From Clostridia bacterium (lineage in GTDB: Bacteria; Bacillota; Clostridia; Christensenellales; CAG-138), in contig JAFSEB010000037.1 of NCBI GenBank assembly GCA_017435905.1, forward strand, positions 1-47,333: a DNA stretch of 47,333 nucleotides, given 5' to 3'. A model generated the notes under the pieces. It saw only the letters and a list, made by a program, of their open reading frames with translations, was not told the DNA's origin and did no database searches. The position numbers were made by a program, and so were the translations under genes. This document shows positions 15,511 to 24,311 of this stretch, in pieces. Position 1 is the stretch's first letter. Each line of letters starts with the position of its first letter.

Positions 15511-17237
15511 TCTTTTTCCTTTGCTTTCGTCAGTTTGTTAAGGGCATTGTTGAAACGCAGGGCGCTGATGCCGTACTGGGCGCAAAGATCCGCCCGGGCA
15601 GCCTTTTCGCCGCTGTCCCTGCAGGCAAGATACTCGAGGGCTGCGCTGAGCGCCACCGCCTGCGCCCTGCTGATACGGGGATACTTCCCTTCAAAGGGGC
15701 AAACGTAATCCGACCAGATGCTCACCGCCGCCAGCAGCGTTTTTTCCGGCCGGCGCCCGTACATGCCGCTGATGCACATGGCGATGACCTCGGCATAATT
15801 CTTGGGCAGATCGCCCGGAAACGCCTTTGCAAAGCTGATGCTGCTTTCCACCAGCTGACCGCCGATATAGCCGAGGTAAGGCCCTTCCGCCCCCATTTGG
15901 GCAAGGAGCGCAAAAGCCTCCTGCTTCATTTGATCGGGCTGATCGCTGCGCAGCACATAATTCTTGAGAAGCCGCTCCGCCCTGTCATCCCGAAACGTGG
16001 CAACAAGGGACAGCAGCGCATGCTTGATGTTGTTTTCCGGCACGCTCAAGCCCCACTCGATGAGGTTCTTGAGCTCCTCATCCTCCTTCCAGAAAGCGGA
16101 AAGCTCCGCCTGCGGCAAGGTGAGGATATGGTTGAGCCGGTTCACCCGGGAAAGCATTTCATCAAAGGGCACCTGATAGTGGAAAAGGAACCTGCGCTTG
16201 CGGTTGACGGCGCCCGTCTGCGCCGCACGGCAAAGCCCCCTGTAATAGCGGGCAACGGTATCGCCGCTGTTGATCTTCAAAAGCTTATCGTAACATTCCG
16301 TGGCTTCCTTATAGCGCCCCGTTTCGTAAGCACAGACCGCAAGGCGGTGCAGCGTGCCCGTTTCGTAAGGGTAGTAGCGGCCCAGCCGCTGCATGACGCC
16401 GTAGGCATCCTCAAACCGGTCAAGGTCCATCAGCACAAGGGCAATGCGGTTGATCTCCTCCGGCTCATCGGTCTGCTGTTCAAGAAGGATATCCGCCGTG
16501 GCGTTGGCGGCATCCTTATCCCGCTGCGTCTGCTCGATCATGGCAAGGTTGCAAAGCGCCTGCACGTTCTTCGGCTCATCCCGCAGCACCGTGCGTGCCT
16601 CCGCCGCCGCACGGCGGTTATCACGCATGCAGAAATAGGAAAGGGACAGGTTATTCCTTGCATAGTGGAGCTTCGGATACAGCGTCAGTGCATGCTGCAG
16701 CGTTTCCGCCGCCTCCTCAAAGCGGTCCTGCTCAAGGAGCTTTCGCCCCGTTTCCGCAAGGTCGAAGGCTCTGTCCTCCTTCGTCAGGGCATAAAGCCCC
16801 TCCGCCTCGCCGCCCTCGTATTCATCGATGGCATCGAGCATATCGTAAGCATCGTAGATGAACTCCCCTTCCGGGGCAAGGTTCAGGTAGTGTTCAAGCG
16901 CCTGCCGGGCATTGGCGTAATCGAAAAGGCCGGCGAAGTTGCAGCCCATGCCGAAAAAGCACTCGGCATCCACCTCTTTTTTGCTGTGGGTAAGCTGAAA
17001 GAGGATGCGGTTGGAATCCTCAAAGCGCCCCATCTCCGTCAGCACCTGTGCCATGGCGATGCGAAACTCCTCGTTTTCGGGCTCACGGCGAAGAGCCTCC
17101 CCGTAATATGCGGCCGCATCCGGCAGGTTGTTCTTGTCGAGTTTGCCGAGGGCACGTTTGTAGAAGAAATCCCCCGTCTGTTCAAAGGAAAGCACCTTGC
17201 CGTGCCCGGCATGGGCTTTTTTCTCCCGGTTCTGCAC
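15507..17237 (-). CDS. Tetratricopeptide-repeat protein of unknown function
   Basis: The roughly 576-residue protein contains multiple TPR-like helical pairs, for instance around residues 25-150 (AAAYYGEALRREPENEEF, YANARQALEHYLNLAPEG) and 165-340. The C-terminal 220 residues are helical without clear repeats. There is no signal peptide. It is probably a cytoplasmic scaffold; partners are unknown. Start: a TTG at 17246 overlaps the hslO stop but sits only about 3 bases from AAAGGA. The GTG at 17237 is about 10 bases from it and is preferred. The gene is coupled to hslO upstream and the rlmL-like gene downstream. Confidence 0.8.
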   Translation of the reverse strand: MQNREKKAHAGHGKVLSFEQTGDFFYKRALGKLDKNNLPDAAAYYGEALRREPENEEFRIAMAQVLTEMGRFEDSNRILFQLTHSKKEVDAECFFGMGCNFAGLFDYANARQALEHYLNLAPEGEFIYDAYDMLDAIDEYEGGEAEGLYALTKEDRAFDLAETGRKLLEQDRFEEAAETLQHALTLYPKLHYARNNLSLSYFCMRDNRRAAAEARTVLRDEPKNVQALCNLAMIEQTQRDKDAANATADILLEQQTDEPEEINRIALVLMDLDRFEDAYGVMQRLGRYYPYETGTLHRLAVCAYETGRYKEATECYDKLLKINSGDTVARYYRGLCRAAQTGAVNRKRRFLFHYQVPFDEMLSRVNRLNHILTLPQAELSAFWKEDEELKNLIEWGLSVPENNIKHALLSLVATFRDDRAERLLKNYVLRSDQPDQMKQEAFALLAQMGAEGPYLGYIGGQLVESSISFAKAFPGDLPKNYAEVIAMCISGMYGRRPEKTLLAAVSIWSDYVCPFEGKYPRISRAQAVALSAALEYLACRDSGEKAARADLCAQYGISALRFNNALNKLTKAKEKE

Positions 17238-17242
17238 GCTTG

Positions 17243-18136
17243 TCAATTTCCTTTCGCCTCGTTGAGAAGCCTTGTGAGATCCGCCTCGTCAAACGTATAT
17301 TTCGTGTTGCAGAAATGGCAGGTGAGCTCCGCACCGTGTTCCGTGGCGATCATATCCTCCAGCTCTTCCTCTCCGATGGAGATGAGCACCTGCTCAAGCC
17401 GTTCACGGCTGCAATCGCAGCGGAAGGCAGGATACTGGTTGGCGGTGATCTTGAAATCCATATCCGCAAAGATATCCATCAGCGCATCCTTCAGCGATAC
17501 GCCGCCTTCAAGGGTGGCGGTGAGGGTCTCGATGGTCTTCGCCTTTTCGGTGAGGGCATCGATCACTTCATCGGGGCAGCCCGGCAGGGGCTGCGCCACA
17601 AGACCGCTGGCAGCAAGCACTTCGCCGCTTTCCACATCCACCCTGACGCCAAGGTAAACAAGGGAAGGCTGCTGCTCGGAAATGGTGTAATAACGGGCGA
17701 AATCCTCTGCGATCTCGCCGGATTCGATGGGGCAGGTGCCCACATAGGGTTCCTTGAGGCCCATATCACGGATAACGGTAAGGTCGCCGAACCAGCCCAC
17801 CGCCAGCGCCACATCCAGCTTGCCGTTGGGCGCCGGGGGCAGTTCCACCGTGGGGTTTTCAAGATAGCCCTTCACACGGCCGGTGCCGTCCGCCGTGCAG
17901 ATGATGTTGCCTGCTTCACCGCCGCCCTTGAGCATGGTGGTAACACGCTCATCCGCATGCTTGAGCTGTGCGCCCATCATGGAGGTCATCATGAGCGTTC
18001 TGCCGAGGGCTGCCGTGCAGACCCTTGAAAGGCCGTGGATGCGCCTTGCCTCCGCCACCAGCTCTTTGCCGGTGATGGCCATTACTTTTACCGTGGAATC
18101 CGCAAGAAGACCGCGGATGATGATGTCTTTGTTCAT
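17243..18136 (-). CDS. hslO: Hsp33 redox-regulated chaperone HslO
   Basis: The 297-residue protein has the Hsp33 fold: N-terminal MNKDIIIRGLLADSTVKVMAI, the GGGEAGNI glycine loop and the C-terminal zinc/redox switch CDC...CHFC (about residues 238-274). Family knowledge: reduced Hsp33 binds zinc and is inactive; oxidation and unfolding turn it into a holdase for aggregating proteins. GGGGA precedes the ATG. It lies 3 bases downstream of the methyltransferase gene and overlaps the TPR gene. Confidence 0.96.
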   Translation of the reverse strand: MNKDIIIRGLLADSTVKVMAITGKELVAEARRIHGLSRVCTAALGRTLMMTSMMGAQLKHADERVTTMLKGGGEAGNIICTADGTGRVKGYLENPTVELPPAPNGKLDVALAVGWFGDLTVIRDMGLKEPYVGTCPIESGEIAEDFARYYTISEQQPSLVYLGVRVDVESGEVLAASGLVAQPLPGCPDEVIDALTEKAKTIETLTATLEGGVSLKDALMDIFADMDFKITANQYPAFRCDCSRERLEQVLISIGEEELEDMIATEHGAELTCHFCNTKYTFDEADLTRLLNEAKGN

Positions 18137-18139
18137 GTT

Positions 18140-18883
18140 TTATTCCCCTTTCATTGCGGCAAACTGCAGCCGCTCCGTTGTATCCTTCGGTGCATCCAAA
18201 GTGAATGCCTCGTATACTGCAATGTCAGTAAAGCCCGCCTGCGCAAGGGCTGTGCGCACTTCCCTTTCCGAGTGGGCACGCTGTATGTGGGTCTCCGTGA
18301 AGCGGTCGTAGCGGCCGCTTGCTTCATCCTGTACAAAAAAGGTGAGATCCATCCTGACGAGCTTGTTTTCCCCGTCATACATATTCTGCCAAATATAGGC
18401 ATTGTCGCCTTCATCAAGGGCGAAGGTGTTGCTGCCAAGCACGGTGGAAAGCTTGTAGCGTGAGGAGATGTCAAACAGCAGTATGCCGCCCGGTTTGAGT
18501 GCCGCATAGGCTGCCGCCGCAAATTCCTGCAGCGCCTGACGGGATGCAAGGTAGTTTACCCCATCGCAGGCAGAAACGATGGCATCTACCCGTTTGTGCA
18601 GGGCAAGCTTTCGCATATCCTGCCGGATGAAGGGGATGTTGAGCCTTGCCTTCCTTGCCTTTTCGGAAGCAATGCGCAGCATCTCCTCGGAAAGATCCTG
18701 CCCGATGAGGGAATAGCCCGCCGATGCAAGGCGCAGCGTCAGCTCGCCGGTGCCGCAGGCGCAGTCCACCACCGTTTTGCGCTCTTTTCCCAGCAGTTTT
18801 ACAATATAATCGCACCAGGCTTTGCGGTCAACATCGTTCATCAGCCTGTCATAAATGGCGGCAAATCTTCCGTAACTTTGCAT
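18140..18883 (-). CDS. Class I SAM-dependent methyltransferase
   Basis: The 247-residue protein begins MQSYGRFAAIYDRLM, typical of YqeM/ubiE-like methyltransferases. Motif I is VVDCACGTGELTL, motif II follows as IGQDLSEEML, and DGVNYL with LKPGGILLFDIS give the later motifs. The substrate is unknown. It is the first gene of a four-gene operon with a promoter just upstream. Confidence 0.88.
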   Translation of the reverse strand: MQSYGRFAAIYDRLMNDVDRKAWCDYIVKLLGKERKTVVDCACGTGELTLRLASAGYSLIGQDLSEEMLRIASEKARKARLNIPFIRQDMRKLALHKRVDAIVSACDGVNYLASRQALQEFAAAAYAALKPGGILLFDISSRYKLSTVLGSNTFALDEGDNAYIWQNMYDGENKLVRMDLTFFVQDEASGRYDRFTETHIQRAHSEREVRTALAQAGFTDIAVYEAFTLDAPKDTTERLQFAAMKGE

Positions 18884-18894
18884 ACCTACCCCAG

Positions 18895-18923
18895 TTTATC
18901 GCATACTCCATACTTGTAAACAA
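18895..18923 (-). promoter_or_regulatory. Promoter of the methyltransferase-hslO operon
   Basis: On the minus strand TTGTTT (18918-18923), 17-base spacer, GATAAA (18895-18900), 12 bases upstream of the ATG. The resulting leader would be very short. Confidence 0.45.
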
Positions 18924-18957
18924 TTTTACAACAAACACGGCTATAAGGCAAGGGCGC

Positions 18958-18987
18958 TTGAAGCCGTAAGGCGCCTTGTGCTACAAT
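18958..18987 (+). promoter_or_regulatory. Promoter of the LCP gene
   Basis: TTGAAG (18958-18963), 18-base spacer, TACAAT (18982-18987), about 38 bases before the start codon. Confidence 0.55.
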
Positions 18988-19024
18988 CTATTGTAGAAAA
19001 ACAGCGAAAAAAGCAGGAATGACC

Positions 19025-20368
19025 ATGGCAAGAAAAACCAAGGCCGCAGAAGGTGCGGCAAAGAAAACATCACCGCTCAAAAAGGCGCTGCTGGCGCTTT
19101 TGATCCTGATCGTGCTGCTGCTTGCGGCGGTAGCCGTGCTCGGCATGGGGCTTCTTGGCCGGGTATCACGCCCGGAACAGGATGGCTTCATTGCCGAAGG
19201 CACGCCTGAGGTCGAGGAGGAATACGCACCGGAGCAGACACCCACGCCCACCCGTACACCGGTGCTGACGCCCACCCCTGCACCGGAGGCAACAGCGGCA
19301 CCCTCCGCCACACCGCTTCCCATCCTGCCCGTATCGGAATACTACGAGCAGACTTACCTGACGGAGGAGCAGCTGCTCAGGATCGCCGAAAACAACGAGA
19401 GCGATGAGTTTATCAACGTGCTGCTGATCGGTGCGGACAGGCGCAAGACAAAAGGAAGTTATAATTCCGACACCATGATGATCGCCACCGTTGACAAGCG
19501 GCACGGCACGCTGAAGCTGACGAGCCTGATGCGTGACATGCTGGTGAACATCCCCGGTCACGGCTACGGCAAGCTGAACAGCGCCGCCGCAAAGGGCGGC
19601 ATTGAGCTGCTGTTCGATACCATTGCGGAAAACTTCCACATCACCCTTGACCGCTACGTGCTGGTGGATTTCTACATGTTCGTGGACATCGTCGACAAGC
19701 TCGGCGGCATCACCATCAAAATGTCGGCAGAGGAGATCAGCGCCGCCAACGACTGCATCGCAGGCCTCAACAAGCAGATGGGCGTCGAATACCTTTGGGA
19801 CGGCTTCATCTTTGCGGAGGAAGGTCCCGTCAAGCTGACGGGCAAGCAGGCCCTCGGCTATTCCCGTATCCGCAAGATCGACAGCGAGTTTGCCCGTACG
19901 AGCCGCCAGTATACGGTGCTCAACACCATTCTTTCCATGTTCCGCAAGGCAAGCCTTTCCACCCAGTATGATATCCTTTACGATCTTCTGCCCCTTGTGG
20001 AAACGAACATGACCAATGCGGAGATCATCGATGCCGCCATCAGCGCCCTCGGCGGCAGCAGCGGCGGACTCAACTATTTCCGCCTGCCGGTAGAAGGCTA
20101 CTTCCAAAACGGCAAGTGGAACAAGAAATTCGTCTTCTTTGCAGACCTGCCCGGCATGGCGTGGGAGCTGCACGAATTCATTTTTGACAACGATGCGGAT
20201 ATCGCACCGCAGAAGCTGCTCTCCCCCAACCCTTCCCTGCCGCCCCGTACGCCCAATCCCGACGGTCTTGTAACGGATGACGGTTCCGTTGGCACCCTCG
20301 GCGGCAGCAGCGGCATCAGCAGCGGCATCAGCAGCGGCATCAGCAGCGGTCTGAGCGGCACAAACTAA
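19025..20368 (+). CDS. LytR-CpsA-Psr (LCP) family cell-wall polymer ligase
   Basis: The 447-residue protein has a cytoplasmic Lys/Arg-rich N-terminus, one membrane helix (about 21-46, ALLALLILIVLLLAAVAVL) and a Pro/Thr/Ala-rich extracellular linker (about 70-100). The LCP domain (about 135-370) shows VLLIGADRR, SDTMMIATVD, SLMRDMLVNIPGHG, KLNSAAAKGG and GYSRIRKIDSEFARTSRQ, holding the Arg and Asp residues that bind the polyprenyl pyrophosphate. LCP enzymes attach teichoic acids or capsule to peptidoglycan. The tail has Ser-Gly-Ile repeats. The second of two ATGs is preferred because AGGA abuts the first. Confidence 0.93.
   Translation: MARKTKAAEGAAKKTSPLKKALLALLILIVLLLAAVAVLGMGLLGRVSRPEQDGFIAEGTPEVEEEYAPEQTPTPTRTPVLTPTPAPEATAAPSATPLPILPVSEYYEQTYLTEEQLLRIAENNESDEFINVLLIGADRRKTKGSYNSDTMMIATVDKRHGTLKLTSLMRDMLVNIPGHGYGKLNSAAAKGGIELLFDTIAENFHITLDRYVLVDFYMFVDIVDKLGGITIKMSAEEISAANDCIAGLNKQMGVEYLWDGFIFAEEGPVKLTGKQALGYSRIRKIDSEFARTSRQYTVLNTILSMFRKASLSTQYDILYDLLPLVETNMTNAEIIDAAISALGGSSGGLNYFRLPVEGYFQNGKWNKKFVFFADLPGMAWELHEFIFDNDADIAPQKLLSPNPSLPPRTPNPDGLVTDDGSVGTLGGSSGISSGISSGISSGLSGTN
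20306..20353 (+). repeat. Four 12-bp tandem repeats in the LCP tail
   Basis: Three copies of AGCAGCGGCATC and one degenerate copy (AGCAGCGGTCTG) encode a Ser-Ser/Gly-Ile repeat at the C-terminus. Because the unit is 12 bases, copy-number change would keep the frame. Confidence 0.85.
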
Positions 20369-20386
20369 CGCCCGAAGGAGGCTACC

Positions 20387-20776
20387 ATGAAGCGGATCAC
20401 GGCAGCGCTGCTGCTCCTTACCCTTGTTTTCGCCCTTTTCGGCTGCAAAAAGCAGGATGCCTTTGAGATCGAGTTTTCCATCCCGGCAGGCAGCAGCGGC
20501 GCATATGTATATGCGGATGAGGAGCTTTCCCCCAACGGAAACAGGCTCCGCCTGCGTGCCGGTGCAGGCTATGGCAAGGCAAAGTTCATTCTGACGCCTG
20601 CAGAGGCAGCGGAGGGTAAGGAGGAGATCACCGTCACCCTCGGGCAGGGCGAAACAATTACGGTCAGTGTGGAAAAGGGCACATGGTACAGGATCGGCAT
20701 TTTTGCCGATAACCCGGATGCCGCAGCAAAGGCTGCCGGTGTATATGCAGAAAACGTGACCCTTCGCATCGAATAA
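20387..20776 (+). CDS. Small lipoprotein of unknown function
   Basis: The 129-residue product has a signal peptide with hydrophobic core (ALLLLTLVFALF) and lipobox LFGC, so Cys20 would be lipidated and the protein anchored outside the membrane. The mature part is predicted beta-rich (IEFSIPAGSSGAYVYADEEL...EITVTLGQGETITVSVEKG). GGAGG lies 6 bases upstream of the ATG. It follows the LCP gene after 18 bases, so both are probably co-transcribed and may act at the cell envelope. No family recognised. Confidence 0.8.
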   Translation: MKRITAALLLLTLVFALFGCKKQDAFEIEFSIPAGSSGAYVYADEELSPNGNRLRLRAGAGYGKAKFILTPAEAAEGKEEITVTLGQGETITVSVEKGTWYRIGIFADNPDAAAKAAGVYAENVTLRIE

Positions 20777-20794
20777 AGAAAGCTCAATTAACAG

Positions 20795-20829
20795 CGGAGA
20801 TGCCCTCTTTGGGAGTATCTCCGTTTTTT
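20795..20829 (+). terminator. Terminator of the LCP-lipoprotein operon
   Basis: CGGAGAT (20795-20801) pairs with ATCTCCG (20817-20823) and is followed by TTTTTT. Confidence 0.85.
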
Positions 20830-20852
20830 CTTTGGCTGCATATGTTGAAAGC

Positions 20853-21485
20853 ATGCAATGCTTTATTTATGATCCCATTGCAGGAGGGTTTTCCTGCCAT
20901 GAGCTGCGCCGCAGCGACATGCTGCCCTTTACAGAGGCGGCACCCCTTTATCTCTGCGAGTTTTTGGGCAGCACAAGGTGCGCTGCCTGCTGGACAGACA
21001 GGCGGTTTCTTGAAGCATACTGCACGCTGAAGCAGCGCTTTCCCCTGCCCTTTTCCGCATGCGGCGGCTTTCGCAGGGGAAAAGAAGGGCGATCCCTTTT
21101 TGCATCACGGCGCTGCGCAGGGCTGACGCTTCATGTAGGGCAATGCCTTATGCCGAAGGAACGGGAAACGCTGCGGCGTTTCGCCATTAAAAGCCGGCTG
21201 TTTTCCCGTGTCGCCCCGGAACACGAAGCGCCCACATGGGTGCAGCTTGAAGGGGCGCCCTTTGCAGCCGGTATGCTTTGTCCCTTTCCCACCGTTCTGC
21301 CCGGCGAAACGGGCATTTTCGTGTTTGTGCTGCAGGATGCCCTTGCCCTGCACGGCTTTCCGCCGGATCATGGGCTGACAGGCTGCTTTTCGCCGGATAC
21401 GGAACGTGCCCTTGCCCTGTTCCTCAAAAGTCGGGGCAAGGCTTACGGAGGAAGGGTCACGGCGGAAATATGGAAACTCTTGTAA
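20853..21485 (+). CDS. Hypothetical protein with C-terminal peptidoglycan-binding-like domain
   Basis: The roughly 210-residue protein ends in about 60 residues (FVFVLQDALALHGFPPDHG, TGCFSPDTERALALFLKS, YGGRVTAEIWKLL) with the helix pattern of a PG_binding_1 domain. The N-terminal 140 residues are Cys-rich and unassigned. No signal peptide is visible, which is odd for a wall-binding protein. The start is uncertain: the ATG at 20853 has no clear RBS and a TTG frame start at 20832 lies next to the terminator. The frame has GC-rich codon usage like its neighbours, so I take it as real. Confidence 0.6.
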   Translation: MQCFIYDPIAGGFSCHELRRSDMLPFTEAAPLYLCEFLGSTRCAACWTDRRFLEAYCTLKQRFPLPFSACGGFRRGKEGRSLFASRRCAGLTLHVGQCLMPKERETLRRFAIKSRLFSRVAPEHEAPTWVQLEGAPFAAGMLCPFPTVLPGETGIFVFVLQDALALHGFPPDHGLTGCFSPDTERALALFLKSRGKAYGGRVTAEIWKLL

Positions 21486-21526
21486 AACAGGCGGCATCCA
21501 ATGGGATGCCGCCTGTTGCTTTGCAT

Positions 21527-21862
21527 TTACTTCAGCCTTTCCGCCGCCGCAATGAGCGTATCGAGAAAGGCGCTTTCGCCAAAGGTGTTCACCTTAAAGA
21601 ACATCGCCTGGCTGCCGCCGGAGGTGATGGCGGAAAGGAACAGTTCCTCCCCGTTCCCCACCAGCGTCACCGCCATGCTGACACGGTTGCTGCCCATGGC
21701 GCTGTAGCGCTCATACACACGCACCGCCACACGGGTATCCCCCATGCGGCACATGCTTGCATCCTCAAAGGATGCGGTGGAGGAGGCGTTCATGATGCCG
21801 TCGTGAAGGGCATTGAGAACGCTGTCGAAGCTGCCGTGCAGCCGTGTTTCGTATTTTGCCAT
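21527..21862 (-). CDS. Small conserved protein, DUF6054-like
   Basis: The 111-residue product has segments ALHDGIMNASSTASFEDAS, VAVRVYERYSAMGSNRVS and LFLSAITSGGSQAMFFKVN, which match my recollection of the DUF6054 family, found mainly in Clostridia and without known function. GAGGTATAAC precedes the ATG. It lies 16 bases downstream of citXG and may be the last gene of that operon. Confidence 0.7.
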   Translation of the reverse strand: MAKYETRLHGSFDSVLNALHDGIMNASSTASFEDASMCRMGDTRVAVRVYERYSAMGSNRVSMAVTLVGNGEELFLSAITSGGSQAMFFKVNTFGESAFLDTLIAAAERLK

Positions 21863-21878
21863 GTTATACCTCTTTCAT

Positions 21879-23186
21879 TTATTGGGGCAGCTCCCTGCCC
21901 CCATGCAGCAATACCGCCAGCGCCAGCATATCCGCACTGCCGCCGGGGCTGAGATTGCGAAGGATAAATTCCCCATCAAGATCACGCAGCGCATCCAAAC
22001 GGCGGTTTTCCGCCAGCATCAGGATGTGTTTGGCGCTTTGCCGGGCGTATTGAAGTCCCTCTTCCCCACCCCGGTGAACGAGGTTGGTATCGGGAAGGTC
22101 TGCCATCACATGGGGAAGGGTCAGCGCAAGGGCATCGTTTGCGGCAAGCCCCCTGTGAAGGTAGTCGGCATAAACAGCCTCCGCTTTTGCTGCCGTAGGG
22201 AAACCGAGGGCAGCTTCGCCCCGGGCGCCCGTGATCCGGCAGCGGTTGTAAACGTGCTCGCCGTTGGTTTCGGGGGCACGCTCCGCCTTTTCAAGTGCGG
22301 CTGCAAGGTCGCTGTTTGCAAGGGCTGCCGCATGATCGCAGGCGTTTCCGCCCTTTTTGAGGGCAATGGCCTGCCCTGCCAGCAAAAGCCCCATGGAATA
22401 GATGGCGCCCTTGTGGGTATTCACGTTGTCCGTGGCGGCATACATGCTTTTCTCCGCAAGGATGCCCTCTTTGCGAAGGGCAGCCATCAGGGCACCGGGC
22501 GCTTCCTCCGCCATGGAAAAAGCGGTCTTCGCCATGTTTTCAAAATGGGGGCGCAGCGCCGCCGCACTCCTTTCAAACATGGGAAGATCCATATCCCTGT
22601 GAGCGCCGTTGTTGTTTCTGTCCACAAGGCCGGGCTTCGGCGTTGCTTCCACCTCTGTGATAAGGGCACGGTATGCCATGGCGGCAAGGTGCTTTGCGGC
22701 GTAGTCTTCAAGCAGCGTTTCCGTACAGGCGGTGATCTCCTGCAAGCCGTGGGCACGGCTTCTTGCGCAGGCGGTCACGGGTCCGCCGCAGACGATGCAG
22801 CTGCGCATGGAGGGGCGTGACAGCTTTTCGCTATCCGCACCGATCACATCGATATCAAACAGCCTTGCGGCAGTATCGCTCTCCTCGATGGCGACCGTGA
22901 TGCGCTTTGCTTCCTCCGCCGGCAGGTCGAACACGAAAAAAGCCTCGCTGCCCGTTTTTTCCTGCCAAAGCTCCCTGAAAAGCGCCGGGGGCATGGCATC
23001 CTCAATGCGCCTGACCCCTTCAAGAAACAGAAGCTCCGTAAGGGGCGTACGCTTCACCTCGCCCGCAATATTCATGGTAAGACAAACAACGGGACGCCCG
23101 TACCCTTCGATCAGCTCCCGCTGTTTTTCCGCTCTTCGCTCCCTTGCAAGGAGCATGTCATCCAATGTGATCTTTGATATATTCAT
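21879..23186 (-). CDS. citXG: CitX-CitG fusion: citrate lyase prosthetic-group transferase and synthase
   Basis: About 435 residues. The N-terminal 160 residues are CitX (holo-ACP synthase): LLARERRAEKQ, ARLFDIDVIG, and CIVCGGPVTACARSRAHG. The rest is CitG (triphosphoribosyl-dephospho-CoA synthase): EVEATPKPGLVDRNNNGAH, NVNTHKGAIYSMGLLLAGQ, and LSPGGSADMLAL. CitG makes the CoA-like precursor and CitX transfers it to CitD. The ATG at 23186 overlaps the end of citC by 29 bases and has no good RBS, so coupling or a later ATG at 23156 is possible. Confidence 0.93.
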   Translation of the reverse strand: MNISKITLDDMLLARERRAEKQRELIEGYGRPVVCLTMNIAGEVKRTPLTELLFLEGVRRIEDAMPPALFRELWQEKTGSEAFFVFDLPAEEAKRITVAIEESDTAARLFDIDVIGADSEKLSRPSMRSCIVCGGPVTACARSRAHGLQEITACTETLLEDYAAKHLAAMAYRALITEVEATPKPGLVDRNNNGAHRDMDLPMFERSAAALRPHFENMAKTAFSMAEEAPGALMAALRKEGILAEKSMYAATDNVNTHKGAIYSMGLLLAGQAIALKKGGNACDHAAALANSDLAAALEKAERAPETNGEHVYNRCRITGARGEAALGFPTAAKAEAVYADYLHRGLAANDALALTLPHVMADLPDTNLVHRGGEEGLQYARQSAKHILMLAENRRLDALRDLDGEFILRNLSPGGSADMLALAVLLHGGRELPQ

Positions 23187-24135
23187 ACGTTGCATCCGGC
23201 ACAAGTTCCCGTACCGCCGCAAGGTCGCCTGCAGCCATCAGCCGCCGTACCCGGGATGCGGAAATGCCGTTTTTCCGTTCGATCTCGATGAGTTCAATGC
23301 CCTTTTCCGGCAAAAGCTGTTTCATGCGCTCATTGTAAGCATTTGTTACGGGGCAGAAAGGCTCCGTGCCCACGAAGCGGCGTGTGATGTTGAGGGCAGG
23401 GGCGATCCTGTCCGTGAAGATGGCGATATCAAGATCCGTCTGCACGTTTGCGGTATTTGCCCTGTCCTTGATGAAATAGGTGGGAAAGGTTGCCCTTGAA
23501 ACAAGGTAATCCCTGCTTTTGGTAACGATCACGTTGGGAATATCCGCAACGCCTTTCTCAACAAGGGCATAGCGCACCGCCGCAGGGAATGCGGAAGCAT
23601 CCTCACTGACAACGAACAGGTAAAGCGTATCGCACCGCTTTGCCGCCGTTTCCACAAGGTAGCGGTGCCCCAGCGTAAAGGGGTTGCAGTTCATGACACA
23701 GGCGCCCACGGTGCCTGCGTTTTCCTTTTTCGGGATGGAGTCCACAAATTTGGCGATGCCGTTTTTTTGATCCTCCATCATCAGCACATCCTGCGTTTTT
23801 GCCACGGGATAGAACCCGAGGGAGCGGAACATGCGGTCATTTTCGGGCTTTGTATAAAGGAAAAGGTGCCCGATGCCCTGCTGCCATGCATAGCTGACAA
23901 GCTCGCTGACCACGGTGGCGGCAGCGCCCGTACCCTCGGTGGAAGGGTCAACGGCAATGTACTTGAGCACACGCCCGTCAAGGCAGCCTGTGGCAACGAT
24001 TTTTCCGTCATCCTCCCGCAGGGCGACATAGTAATCCGCCGCACCCTCCATGGTGAGGCCGCGGCTTAACAGAAATGCTTTAATTTCAGATAAGCGCACC
24101 CCGGAAAGGGGTGCGCCGGTTTGGATGTTGTACAT
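23158..24135 (-). CDS. citC: [Citrate (pro-3S)-lyase] ligase CitC
   Basis: In this 325-residue protein the N-terminal part resembles a GNAT fold (YIAVDPSTEGTGAAATVVSELV). The C-terminal nucleotidyltransferase has the MNCNPFTLGHRYLVE signature (HxGH-like) and the NGISASRVR motif that contacts ATP. CitC acetylates the thiol of the CitD prosthetic group to activate citrate lyase. GAGGACTC precedes the ATG. It follows citD after 176 bases and overlaps citXG. Confidence 0.95.
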   Translation of the reverse strand: MYNIQTGAPLSGVRLSEIKAFLLSRGLTMEGAADYYVALREDDGKIVATGCLDGRVLKYIAVDPSTEGTGAAATVVSELVSYAWQQGIGHLFLYTKPENDRMFRSLGFYPVAKTQDVLMMEDQKNGIAKFVDSIPKKENAGTVGACVMNCNPFTLGHRYLVETAAKRCDTLYLFVVSEDASAFPAAVRYALVEKGVADIPNVIVTKSRDYLVSRATFPTYFIKDRANTANVQTDLDIAIFTDRIAPALNITRRFVGTEPFCPVTNAYNERMKQLLPEKGIELIEIERKNGISASRVRRLMAAGDLAAVRELVPDATYEYIKDHIG

Positions 24136-24311
24136 GAGTCCTCGTCTTCCTGCGGATGGCAGCCCACACGCTGCAAGGCATGCCGGGTACGCTCCGTATG
24201 TTTATCGGTTCTGGGGATGCCCACGGTACACGCCGGCGCTTCATGGGCGCCTTGCGCATTGAGAAACAGCAGCGCACAGAGAAATACTCCGCAGCGCAGC
24301 CGGCCGTTTTT
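24136..24311. other. Gap between citD and citC where citE and citF would be expected
   Basis: In most cit clusters citE and citF follow citD. This 176-base spacer has no translatable frame that resembles either subunit, and no terminator or promoter was recognised. It may be a deletion scar or a plain spacer. Confidence 0.4.
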
